From Burkholderiales bacterium (GTDB lineage Bacteria > Pseudomonadota > Gammaproteobacteria > Burkholderiales > Burkholderiaceae_C): 64,000 nucleotides of DNA. Under the pieces are notes generated by a model. The model was not told where the DNA came from and did no database searches. It saw nothing but the letters and a program-made list of their open reading frames with translations. Numbering within the stretch: position 1 is the stretch's first letter; each line of letters begins with the position of its first letter. Positions 21,263 to 33,029 of this stretch are shown piece after piece. The stretch covers positions 62,001 through 126,000 of the forward strand of contig JAECRL010000011.1 in NCBI GenBank assembly GCA_016000265.1. The letters run 5' to 3'. The translations under genes and the position numbers were made by a program.

Positions 21263-22341
21263 ATGAACACCGAGCCCTTGAGTCCCTGGCGCGCCTGCGT
21301 GGCGCCCATGCTGGACTGGACCGACACCCACTGTCGTTACTTTCACCGCCTGCTCAGCCCCCACGCCCGCCTCTACACCGAGATGCTGACCACCGGCGCC
21401 CTGGTGCACGGCCAGATGCATCGCTTCCTGGACTACGACACGAGCGAGCACCCCGTGGCGCTGCAACTCGGTGGCAGCGAGCCCGCGGACCTGGCCCACT
21501 GCGCCAAGCTGGCCCAGAAATGGGGCTACGACGAGGTCAACCTGAACTGCGGCTGCCCAAGCGAGCGCGTTCAGCGAGGCGCTTTCGGTGCCTGCCTGAT
21601 GAACGAAGCCAGCCTGGTGGGCGACTGCGTCAAGGCCATGACCGACGCGGTCGGGGGCGACCCGAAGGTGCCCATCACGGTCAAACACCGCATCGGCATC
21701 GACCAGAACGAGTCCTACGACTTCGTGCGCGACTTCGTGGGCACCGTGGCCGAGGCGGGCTGCGACGTCTTCATCGTGCACGCGCGCAACGCCTGGCTCA
21801 AGGGCCTGAGCCCGAAGGAAAACCGCGAGATCCCGCCCTTGCGATACAGCATGGTGCACCAGCTCAAGCGCGACTTCCCCCACCTGACCATCGTGCTCAA
21901 CGGCGGGCTGGCCGACAACGCCGCCTGCCTGGCGCAACTGCAGCCCGGCGCCGAGCTGCCCGGCGTGACGCTGGACGGCGTCATGGTGGGGCGCGCGGCG
22001 TACCACACGCCCTGGATCCTGTCGGAGTGGGACGAGGTCTTCTTCGGCCAGGCCCCGCGCGCCGAACCCCTGACCCGCGAGGGCGTGGAGGCGGCCATGG
22101 TGGCCTACGTTGAGCAGCAGATGGCCCGCACGAAGGGCTGGGCGCATGGCGAGGTTCGCTGGCACCAGGTCATTCGCCACATCCTGGGGCTCTACAACGG
22201 CCTGCCCGGTGCCCGCCGCTGGCGCCAGGTGTGGTCCGACCACACCCTCAAGAACCACCTGCCCTCCGAGGTGATGAAGCTGGCGCACCAGCGACCGCCG
22301 CGTCGCGAAGAGCCCGGCACGGGCCTTGCAGCCGAGGTGGC

Positions 22342-22345
<4 letters not shown>
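21263..22345 (+). CDS. dusA: tRNA-dihydrouridine synthase A
   Basis: A flavoenzyme of 360 residues that reduces uridine to dihydrouridine in the D-loop of tRNA (U20/U20a for DusA). The TIM-barrel FMN enzyme is recognised by APMLDWTDTHCRYFHRLL at the N-terminus, VNLNCGCPSERV with the catalytic cysteine (NCGCPS), the KHRIGID segment, the HARNAWLKGLSPKENREIPP block that marks the DusA subgroup, and DGVMVGRAAYHTPW. The ATG at 21263 fits the family N-terminus. The stop codon overlaps the start of the guanine deaminase gene (ATGA). Confidence 0.95.
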
Positions 22346-25624
<3,279 letters not shown>

Positions 25625-25691
25625 GCGGCCAGTCTAGCGGCTGGGCCCCACCCGGCGCAGGGCCGGGGGAAAGCTGCGATGATCTTCGCCC

Positions 25692-28328
25692 ATGAGCCAA
25701 TCCACCGATTTCCCACAGGCCGTGCGCGTGTCGGCCTGGCGCTGGGCGCTGATCCAGACCCGCCGCGACCTGCGCGCCGGCAGCATGCGTTTCCTGCTCC
25801 TGTCCGTCGTGCTGGCCGTGGCGGCGCTGACGGCCGTGGCCTTTTTCGCCGACCGCATCGAGCGAGGCCTCAGCCGCGACGCGGCGCAGCTGCTGGGCGG
25901 CGATGCCGTGATCGTGGGCGATCAGCCCGTGCCAAGCGAGTTCGCCCAGCGTGCCCAGGCCTTGGGCCTGCGCGTGGCGCGCACCGCGGTGTTCCCGAGC
26001 ATGGCCCGCGCGCTCGACGAGCAAGGCGGTGAAGCCCGGCTCGCGGCCATCAAGGCCGTGAGTGATCAACACCCCTTGCGAGGGCGCCTCACGCTGGGGC
26101 GGCTGCTGCCCAACGGGCAGGTCGAAGCGGGTGAGCTGGCGCCGGCCGGTGGCCCCCCGGCGGGCCAGGCCTGGGTCGACCCGGGCCTGCTGCTGGGCTT
26201 GAACCTGAGCGTGGGTGACACCATCTGGCTGGGCGAGGCGCGCTTTCGGATCGCCGCCGTCATCCACAGCGAGCCCGACCGGGGCGGCGGCTTCATGAAC
26301 TTTTCGCCGCGCGTGCTGATCCGCGAGTCGGACCTGGCGGCCACGCAGTTGGTGCAGCCCGCCAGCCGCGTGACCTACCGCGTGATGGTCGCGGGCGCGG
26401 CGCGGGGCTCCGATGCCGCCGCGGCCGATGCCTCCACGGTTGCCCCGGCCGCCGTGGCGAAGGCCCAGGCCGAGGCCCTTGCCGTTCAGCGCTTCGTCAG
26501 CGACAGCCAGGCGCGAGCCGAAGACCTGCGCGGCCTGCGCGTCGAGACCCTGGAGCAGGGCCGCCCCGAGATGCGCGCCACGCTCGACCGCGCCGGCCTG
26601 TTCCTGCGCCTGGTGGCCCTGCTGGCGGCGCTGCTGTCGGCGGTGGCCGTGGCGCTGGTGGCGCGCGATTTTGCGCAACGCCGCCTCGATGACTGCGCCC
26701 TCATGCGCGTGCTGGGCGTGCCCCAACGCACCATGGCCTGGGCCTACGGCCTGCAGTTCCTGATGGTCGGCCTGCTTGCCAGCCTGCTGGGTTTGCTGCT
26801 GGGCTGGGCCTTCCACCTCGTCTTCGTGCACCTGCTGGCCGACCTGGTCAACGTGACCTTGCCGGCGGCGGGCTGGCAGCCCGTGCTGTTGGGCGTGGGC
26901 GTGGGCGTGCTGCTGACGCTGGGCTTCGGCCTGCCCCCGGTGTTGCAACTCGCCCGCGTGCCGCCCCTGCGCGTGCTGCGCCGCGACCTGGGTGGGCTGC
27001 GGCCCCTGTCGGCTGGCATGGCGGTGCTGGGGGGGCTCGCCCTGTTCGGCTTGTTGATGGCCGTGGCCCGCGACGTCAAGATGGGCGGCATCGCCCTGGG
27101 CGGCTTCCTGGGAGCCATGCTGACGTTCGCCTTGCTGGGCTGGCTGGCCGTGCTGGCCTTGCGTGGCCTGGCCCAGCGCCTGGCCGGCCGCATGCCGAGC
27201 TGGTGGACGCTGGCCACGCGCCAGCTCACGGCCCAGCCGGGCCACACCATCGTTCAAGTTTGTGCCTTGGGCGTGGGCCTGCTGGCGTTGATGCTGCTGG
27301 TGCTCATCCGCACCGACCTGGTCGCCAGTTGGCGAGCCGCGACCCCGCCCGATGCCCCGAATCGCTTCGTCATCAACATCCAGCCCGACCAGGTCCAGCC
27401 CTTCCAGCAGGCCTTGGTGGGCGCGGGCGTCGCCCGTTTCGACTGGTACCCGATGGCCCGCGGTCGACTGGTGGCCATCAACGGCCAGGCGGTGCGCCCC
27501 AAGGACCACCCCGATGAGCGAGCGCAGCGCCTGCTCGACCGCGAGTTCAACCTCAGCCACGCCGCCGTGGCCCCCACGCACAACGAGGTGGTGGCCGGGC
27601 GTTACGTGGCCGACGAGCCTGGCGCCTTCAGCGTCGAAGAGGGCCTGGCCAAAACGCTCAATCTCAAGCTCGGGGACCGCCTGCGTTTCGACATGGCCGG
27701 CCACATCGAGGAGCGCCGCATCACCAGCCTGCGCAAGGTGGACTGGTCGTCCATGCGCGTGAACTTTTTCGTCATGGCGCCATCGGCCGAGATGCCCGAC
27801 TGGCCGGCCACCTACATCACGTCGTTTCGCATGCCGGTGGGGGCCAAGCTGGACCGCGAGCTGGTTCAGGCCTTCCCGAACGTGACGGTGGTGGACGTCT
27901 CGGCCACGGTGCAACAGGTTCAGTCGGTGCTCACGCAGGTGATCACGGCCGTGGAGTTCCTGTTCGTGTTCACGCTGGCGGCGGGCCTGATCGTGCTGAT
28001 GGCCGGGCTCATGACCTCGCGAGAGCGACGCGCCCGCGAGTGGGCGGTGCTGCGATCCCTCGGCGCCACGCGAACCCTGCTGTCGCGGGTGCAGCGCATG
28101 GAGTTGATCGGCCTGGGTGCGCTGGCCGGGGCCCTGGCGGCCGCGGCGGCGCTGGCCATCGGCTGGGCGCTGGCGGCCAAGGTGTTCGAGTTCGCCTGGA
28201 CGGCCCCGTGGTGGTGGCCGCTGCTGGGCGCCGTCGTGGGCGCCTTGCTGGCGTGGCTGGCGGGGTGGTGGAGTTTGCGTGGCGTCTTGCAGCGCCCCGT
28301 CTCGCTGACCCTGCGCCGGGCGGACTGA
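25692..28328 (+). CDS. FtsX-like ABC transporter permease (YbbP type), no ATPase beside it
   Basis: An 878-residue inner-membrane permease with the duplicated MacB/FtsX arrangement. One membrane helix at ~30-52 is followed by a large periplasmic domain, then a cluster of helices at ~300-430, more at ~445-535, a second soluble domain, and a final three-helix FtsX block at ~750-865. The LRSLGATRTLLSRVQRMEL stretch is the typical coupling region before the last helices. YbbP-type permeases normally pair with a YbbA-like ATPase and a lysophospholipase gene. Neither is adjacent here, so the ATPase must come from elsewhere. The substrate is unknown; a lipid or lipoprotein role is inferred from relatives. 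Confidence 0.88.
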   Translation: MSQSTDFPQAVRVSAWRWALIQTRRDLRAGSMRFLLLSVVLAVAALTAVAFFADRIERGLSRDAAQLLGGDAVIVGDQPVPSEFAQRAQALGLRVARTAVFPSMARALDEQGGEARLAAIKAVSDQHPLRGRLTLGRLLPNGQVEAGELAPAGGPPAGQAWVDPGLLLGLNLSVGDTIWLGEARFRIAAVIHSEPDRGGGFMNFSPRVLIRESDLAATQLVQPASRVTYRVMVAGAARGSDAAAADASTVAPAAVAKAQAEALAVQRFVSDSQARAEDLRGLRVETLEQGRPEMRATLDRAGLFLRLVALLAALLSAVAVALVARDFAQRRLDDCALMRVLGVPQRTMAWAYGLQFLMVGLLASLLGLLLGWAFHLVFVHLLADLVNVTLPAAGWQPVLLGVGVGVLLTLGFGLPPVLQLARVPPLRVLRRDLGGLRPLSAGMAVLGGLALFGLLMAVARDVKMGGIALGGFLGAMLTFALLGWLAVLALRGLAQRLAGRMPSWWTLATRQLTAQPGHTIVQVCALGVGLLALMLLVLIRTDLVASWRAATPPDAPNRFVINIQPDQVQPFQQALVGAGVARFDWYPMARGRLVAINGQAVRPKDHPDERAQRLLDREFNLSHAAVAPTHNEVVAGRYVADEPGAFSVEEGLAKTLNLKLGDRLRFDMAGHIEERRITSLRKVDWSSMRVNFFVMAPSAEMPDWPATYITSFRMPVGAKLDRELVQAFPNVTVVDVSATVQQVQSVLTQVITAVEFLFVFTLAAGLIVLMAGLMTSRERRAREWAVLRSLGATRTLLSRVQRMELIGLGALAGALAAAAALAIGWALAAKVFEFAWTAPWWWPLLGAVVGALLAWLAGWWSLRGVLQRPVSLTLRRAD

Positions 28329-28340
28329 GCGCCCCGCCGG

Positions 28341-28931
28341 TCAGTTGGTGGTCAGGCTGTTGATGAGGCCCATCTCGGCGCTGCCCATCAGCGACTCGAT
28401 GTCCATCAGGATCAGCAGCCGATCGCTGACGTTGGCGATGCCCGTGATGTAGGTCGTGTCCACGATCGAGGCGCTCATCTCCGGTGCGGGCTGGATCACC
28501 TGCTCGGAGAGCTGCATCACGTCGCTGACCGAGTCCACCACGGCGCCAACCACGCGGCCCTTGACGTTGAGCACGATCACCACCGTGAAGCTGTTGATGT
28601 CGGTCTGGCCGTCGTCGTTGACGCAGTTGAACTTCACGCGCAGGTCCACGATCGGCACGATCACGCCGCGCAGGTTGACCACGCCCTTGAGGTAGGCCGG
28701 CGCGTTGGCGATCTTCGTCGGGGGTTCGTAGGAGCGGATCTCCTGCACCTTCAGGATGTCGATGCCGTACTCCTCGGAGCCCAGGCGGAACGTGAGGTAT
28801 TCACGGCCTGCGGGAACGTGGCGAACCTGGCGCGTGGTGGTCTGGCGCATGCCGAAGCCGGACGGGGCGCTGGCGCCTTCGGTGCGGGTGGGCGTGGCGG
28901 TCTGGGGGGCGACGGCTTGCAGGGTTTCCAT
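28341..28931 (-). CDS. cheW: Chemotaxis coupling protein CheW
   Basis: A 196-residue CheW-domain protein that links chemoreceptors to the CheA kinase. After a ~40-residue low-complexity N-terminus the domain starts at [22 protein letters not shown]. It continues through the receptor/kinase interface [19 protein letters not shown] and ends with the ILMDIESLM strand. It is longer than the E. coli protein (167 aa) because of the N-terminal extension. A chemoreceptor gene lies on the same strand about 0.9 kb upstream, so receptor and adaptor are probably used together. Confidence 0.95.
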   Translation of the reverse strand: METLQAVAPQTATPTRTEGASAPSGFGMRQTTTRQVRHVPAGREYLTFRLGSEEYGIDILKVQEIRSYEPPTKIANAPAYLKGVVNLRGVIVPIVDLRVKFNCVNDDGQTDINSFTVVIVLNVKGRVVGAVVDSVSDVMQLSEQVIQPAPEMSASIVDTTYITGIANVSDRLLILMDIESLMGSAEMGLINSLTTN

Positions 28932-29048
28932 GTCGGTCCTCTGGAGGTCCTCGTGCGCCAGGCGGGGCGCACTCCGATGAAGTGTTCTCTTCGGGATATC
29001 GGAGGCTGTTGCTGAAACTGAAGCGCGTTTTCTGCGCGTCGCCAGCGC

Positions 29049-29840
29049 TCAGAACCGGATGCCGTACCAGCCGATGCCGATGCCCCAGCTGCCCGTCTCG
29101 GCCCGGCTGCCCATGCGGGAGGCGGTCAGGTCCAGGCCGAGTGTTTCGGGGATGAGCCAGTGGCGCAGGCTCAGGCTCTTCTGAGCGGAGGTCTGCAGGT
29201 TGCCCAGCACCTCCGCGCCCAGCTGCCAGCGCGGGTGAGGGCGCCACACCAGCGCCGCCGCGTAAGCGGTGTCCACGCCTTGCTGGTCGGTGCGGTGCAG
29301 GTGGCCCGCGTTGAGGTGGAGGTCCCAGTGCTCATGCAGGGGCATCGAGGCCAGCACCAGGGCGGTCGACTGGCCCGCGCCCCATTGGCGCGCACCGGGC
29401 TCCTTCTGCGAAGACACGCCCAGTTTCAGGCCGAACTGGATCGCGTCCAGGCGGGCCCAGGCGGGCACCCACTTGAGCGCCAGGCCCCGACCTTGCGCCT
29501 GCTCATCGCGCGGCGCCGACCACACCCCTTCGACGCCCAGCTCCACGCCCGTCACCACCCCGCACGCCGGGGCCACGTGGTGGTGGTGCGCGCCTCGGTC
29601 CTGGTCCCGCCAGGCCTCGACCTGGCAGGTGCCGGGCTCGTTGACGCCGGCGTCGTCGGTGGTCAGCGGGCGGGCGGCCCCGGCCTCGCCGGGCGCCCCC
29701 AGCAAGGCGGTGATCAGGACCACACCCAGGCATGTGCCCAGGCACAAGCCCCGGACCGGGGTGACGGTTCGCCCCCGACGCTCATCCGGCGTGCGTGCGG
29801 TGGCCAGGGCAGGGCGGCCGATGGGGTGCATGGACGGCAT
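29049..29840 (-). CDS. Putative outer-membrane/transporter-like protein with RPLTTDDA motif
   Basis: A 263-residue protein of uncharacterised function. A hydrophobic stretch near residues 30-55 ending in GEAGAA looks like a signal peptide. The mature start RPLTTDDAGVNEPGTCQVEAW matches a conserved proteobacterial family of hypothetical proteins. Alternating amphipathic segments and a final residue Phe after YGIR fit an outer-membrane beta barrel. It lies between the chemoreceptor and cheW genes, 18 bp after the receptor stop, so it may share their transcript. I do not recognise a specific role. Confidence 0.7.
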   Translation of the reverse strand: MPSMHPIGRPALATARTPDERRGRTVTPVRGLCLGTCLGVVLITALLGAPGEAGAARPLTTDDAGVNEPGTCQVEAWRDQDRGAHHHHVAPACGVVTGVELGVEGVWSAPRDEQAQGRGLALKWVPAWARLDAIQFGLKLGVSSQKEPGARQWGAGQSTALVLASMPLHEHWDLHLNAGHLHRTDQQGVDTAYAAALVWRPHPRWQLGAEVLGNLQTSAQKSLSLRHWLIPETLGLDLTASRMGSRAETGSWGIGIGWYGIRF

Positions 29841-29858
29841 GGTGGGCTCCCGCGGGGT

Positions 29859-31415
29859 TCAGACCTGAAAGGCCGAGACGGTTTGCTTGAGTCGATCGGC
29901 TTGCTCGCGCAGGCTGGACGAGGCCGCAGCGGATTGCTCCACCAGCGCGGCGTTTTGCTGGGTCATCTGGTCCAGGGTGCTGACCGATTGGTTGACCTGA
30001 CCGATGCCCTGGCTCTGATCGGAGGCCGTCACGCTGATTTCTCCGATGATGTCTCTCACCCGCTGGACGCTGGAGATGATCTCCTCCATGGCGCTGCCCG
30101 CATCCTGAACCAGGCGCGTGCCGGACTCAACGGTGTCCCCGGAGGCCTGAATCAGTTGCTTGATCTCCTGGGCGGCGCTGGCGCTGCGTTGCGCCAGGCT
30201 GCGCACCTCACCGGCGACCACCGCGAACCCCCGGCCCTGTTCTCCGGCGCGCGCGGCTTCGACCGCGGCGTTGAGCGCGAGGATGTTGGTCTGGAAGGCG
30301 ATGCCATCGATCACGCCGATGATGTCGTGGATGCGGTGGCTGGTCTGGCTGATGGCACCCATGTTGGCCACCACCCCGCTGACGATGCCGTTGCCACGCT
30401 GAGCGGCTTCGCTCGCCTGCTCGGCCATCCCGTTGGCCAGGGTGGCCGCCTCGGAGCTTTGCCGCACCGTCTGCGTGAGCTGATCCATGCTGCTGGCGGT
30501 GGCCTGCAGGCTGGATGCCGTGTTCTCCGTGCGACCGGACAGGTCCATGTTGCCCGTTGCGATCTGCCCGGACGCCACCGAGATCGCCTCGGCCGAGGCC
30601 CGCACATCGGTCACCAGCGCCTTCAAACCGTCCTGCATCTGAGCCAGGGCTCGCAGCAACTCGGCGGTCTCATCGTCGCCTTGCGTCACGATGCGGTTGT
30701 GCAACTTGCCCTGAGCGATGGCCAGCGCCAGCAGGCGCGCCTCGTCCAGCGGGGCGCAGATCGATCGCTGGTTGAGCACCGTCAGCGGCCCCACCACCAG
30801 CACCGAAAACGCCAAGGCGGCCACGAACCACGACAGCGTCATGGTCATGTTGTCGCTTTGAGCCTGGGTCGATTCCTGGGCTTCGGCCTCCATCACCTTG
30901 TCGATGGCGTTGAGCACCGGGTCCAGCTGCTGGAGCTGACTCAGCGCGGGCTTGACCCAGGCAACGGCCTCGTCCCCGCTGACGCCGCCAGACAGGCTTT
31001 GTTGCCAAAGCGGAGCCATCGTCGTGCGGTGGGCCGCCACGAGCTTGATCAGGTCGCGGGCCAAGGGGTTGTCCTCGTCCTCGTCGCCTTCCAGCATGCC
31101 CTTTGCCAGCGCCTCAATCGCGTCGGTGTCCTGACGCCAGCGCGCCGCGATCGCCTGCAGTTCCGCCGCGTGCGTGACGTTCAAAGCCAGGTGGGTGACG
31201 TGCAACTGCGTGCCCATGACGGCTTGCCTCAGCAGAGACAAAGCCCGCATCTCGGAGAACGCGTGATCGGCGTGGTGCTGCGACTCGCTCTGGTTGTGTC
31301 TGAGGCCATACAGGCCCACGCCCCCCACGAGCACCAGCAGCGCAAAGACCACGGCGATGGCGCCATGCATGCGCAGGCGGATGCTGAATCGCCGCATCAG
31401 GTCAGTCAGTTTCAT
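29859..31415 (-). CDS. Methyl-accepting chemotaxis protein
   Basis: A 518-residue transmembrane chemoreceptor of Tsr-like layout. A first membrane helix at ~15-38 precedes a periplasmic four-helix-bundle region (~40-190), a second helix at ~193-213 and a HAMP-like segment (~214-265). The cytoplasmic signalling domain contains the highly conserved tip [21 protein letters not shown] and [19 protein letters not shown]. The C-terminus ends SAFQV without the NWETF-type CheR/CheB tether. I chose the ATG at 31415 (MKLTDLMRR); the open frame upstream lacks family features. The ligand is unknown. Confidence 0.94.
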   Translation of the reverse strand: MKLTDLMRRFSIRLRMHGAIAVVFALLVLVGGVGLYGLRHNQSESQHHADHAFSEMRALSLLRQAVMGTQLHVTHLALNVTHAAELQAIAARWRQDTDAIEALAKGMLEGDEDEDNPLARDLIKLVAAHRTTMAPLWQQSLSGGVSGDEAVAWVKPALSQLQQLDPVLNAIDKVMEAEAQESTQAQSDNMTMTLSWFVAALAFSVLVVGPLTVLNQRSICAPLDEARLLALAIAQGKLHNRIVTQGDDETAELLRALAQMQDGLKALVTDVRASAEAISVASGQIATGNMDLSGRTENTASSLQATASSMDQLTQTVRQSSEAATLANGMAEQASEAAQRGNGIVSGVVANMGAISQTSHRIHDIIGVIDGIAFQTNILALNAAVEAARAGEQGRGFAVVAGEVRSLAQRSASAAQEIKQLIQASGDTVESGTRLVQDAGSAMEEIISSVQRVRDIIGEISVTASDQSQGIGQVNQSVSTLDQMTQQNAALVEQSAAASSSLREQADRLKQTVSAFQV

Positions 31416-31797
31416 GTGATCGCTCCAAGCCAAGGGCCGATGGACGTCACCCGACAGCCAAACCCCCCTGCCTGCAACGCCTTGTGCAGTCCATTTCGGA
31501 CGAAACGGGGTCGGAGTTGAGGCGAATCGACGACAGCGATCCGTGAAGCAATCGACCTTCCCAGGTCGATGGGGGCCGGCAAGCGCGCTGGGGGCGCACC
31601 CGCCGGCCCGAAGGGAATCAGACGTTGAATGGCTGTTATGGATACTGGCTCGCAGTAGTCGGCGTTGGATTTTTTGTAATCGCTGACGCATGCATTTTTC
31701 GGCGCACGACCCAATGGGCTTCATTTTCACGTCTCGAAATGGGTGAAATTGTGTGAGGCTGCCATCTTCCAGAAATGCTTGGCTAGAAAAGCCCTCG
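31416..31797. other. Gene-free gap upstream of the chemoreceptor, two dyads
   Basis: No gene is supported in these 382 bp. There are two perfect inverted repeats: 8-bp arms at 31552-31559/31563-31570 (ATCGACCT, 3-nt loop) and 8-bp arms at 31573-31580/31602-31609 (GGGCCGGC, 21-nt loop). They could be operator or hairpin elements in the receptor's 5' region. Base composition becomes more AT-rich toward the IS relic. Confidence 0.45.
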
Positions 31798-31924
31798 GAA
31801 AGGTCTGCACAAATGAGCACTGACCATGGTCGGGTGCTCTGATGTGAGTAGATTGGTATTTATTCGGCCCTCCGTCAGGTTTTTTGGTCGTGTTTCGCGC
31901 TCGTTTCTCATGTGCTAGGCGCAC

Positions 31925-32760
31925 TCATGCAAGGCGCTCATTCAAACGTTTGCACACCATTCGCAGATTGGCCAGCGCCAATAGCGTTTGCGACTGCGCG
32001 CTGTTCTTGGCCAGGCCGCGGTAGCGCACTTTCAGATGGCGGAACTGGCGCCTGATGGAACGGAACGGGGGCTGCAACTTGGCGCGGATGTTGACCTTGA
32101 TGCGCTCAGCCTGATCTGTAAGCGCATCCATGAGATCAGTCTTGGCCATCAACTTGCGCGAGCTCGGTCGCATGGACACATGCCGCTGCACATCTTCTTT
32201 GGCGTTGTGTTGCTTGTGCGCCCCCTGGTAGACAGCATCGGCGAAGACGTCCGCCCCTTGCCCATGAAGCAAACTGTTGGCCTCAGCCACATCGTTGACG
32301 CTGCCAGCGGTGCTGCGCACGGTGCTCACCATGCCAGAGTCAGCGCCCACCCCCATGTGAGCCTTCATGCCAAAGCACCACTGCTGACCCTTGCGGCTTT
32401 ACCTCATCTCCGGGTCGCGCCCACCATCAGCGCTCTTGATCGAGCTCGGTGCCGAGATCCGCGTGACATCGGCCACTGTGCCGCTGCGCGGCATCAAACC
32501 CTTGGCCTCCAGCAGCAGGTTGATGGTTGCCAGGATTCGACCGGCCAGATTGTGCTTGTCCAGCACATGCCGAAAGCGCGAGATGGTGCGCTCGTCAGGT
32601 AGTCGGCCATCCCGACCACCCAGGCCTACGAAGTCACGGGACAGCGGTATGTCGCGCAGCGTTACTTCTATCGCCGGGTTCTCAGTGTGAACCACTGCTG
32701 CATGACGTGAATCTGCGGTAGCGATCCAACAGGGCACGGTGTGTGGTTACGCTTGCTCTC
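31925..32760 (-). pseudogene. IS5-family transposase relic (left of the CRISPR locus), broken by stop and frameshift
   Basis: The C-terminal half (from MKAHMGVGADSG through VFADAVYQGAHK, RYRGLAKN and LALANLRMV) and the middle part (LPDERTISRFRHVLDKHNLAGRI, SAPSSIKSADGGRDPEM) match an IS5-type DDE transposase. The two parts are in the same frame and are separated by one TAA at 32399-32401, replacing the usual Gln after RDPEM-Lys/Arg. Farther upstream the family block MQQWFTL is readable only in another frame around 32690, so there is also a frameshift. The first part of the protein is not recognisable. A probable terminal repeat lies at 31798-31817 (GAAAGGTCTGCACAAATGAG), and a similar sequence ends the second relic at 46322-46340. 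Confidence 0.85.
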
Positions 32761-32962
32761 GGGCATGAAAGGTGAGGTCTCTGCCACAAAGGCAGACCAC
32801 GAGACTACTCAGTACATCTCGTACAGGAACTCCCGGCGGCGCTTGAGCATTGTCGAGATGCCCAATCTAAGCCTGCTCTGCTTCATAAGTTCAATGGTCT
32901 CCTGCAATAACGCTGGCGCTGAGCACACATCCGTGTGGCTTATGCAGAGCTTTCTTGGAAGG

Positions 32963-32994
32963 TCATCAATCTGCGAGCCAGAGGTGGGCGTGAC
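32963..32994 (-). repeat. Decayed terminal CRISPR repeat in exact register
   Basis: This 32-nt stretch matches the array repeat at 21 of 32 positions. It keeps TCAA near one end and TGGGCG plus GAC at the other. It starts exactly 67 bp before the first intact repeat, which is the commonest repeat-plus-spacer unit, so it is the leader-distal terminal repeat after mutation. The sequence between (32995-33029) would then be the oldest spacer. Confidence 0.7.
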
Positions 32995-33029
32995 GCCCCG
33001 CAAGGCGGCGGCAAGAAGGGCGAGCCACA

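Noticed and set aside
31650-31685. A flagellar sigma-28-like -10 (GCCGACTA on the minus strand) before the chemoreceptor
   Set aside because: The matching TAAA -35 element is missing at the required 15-bp distance.
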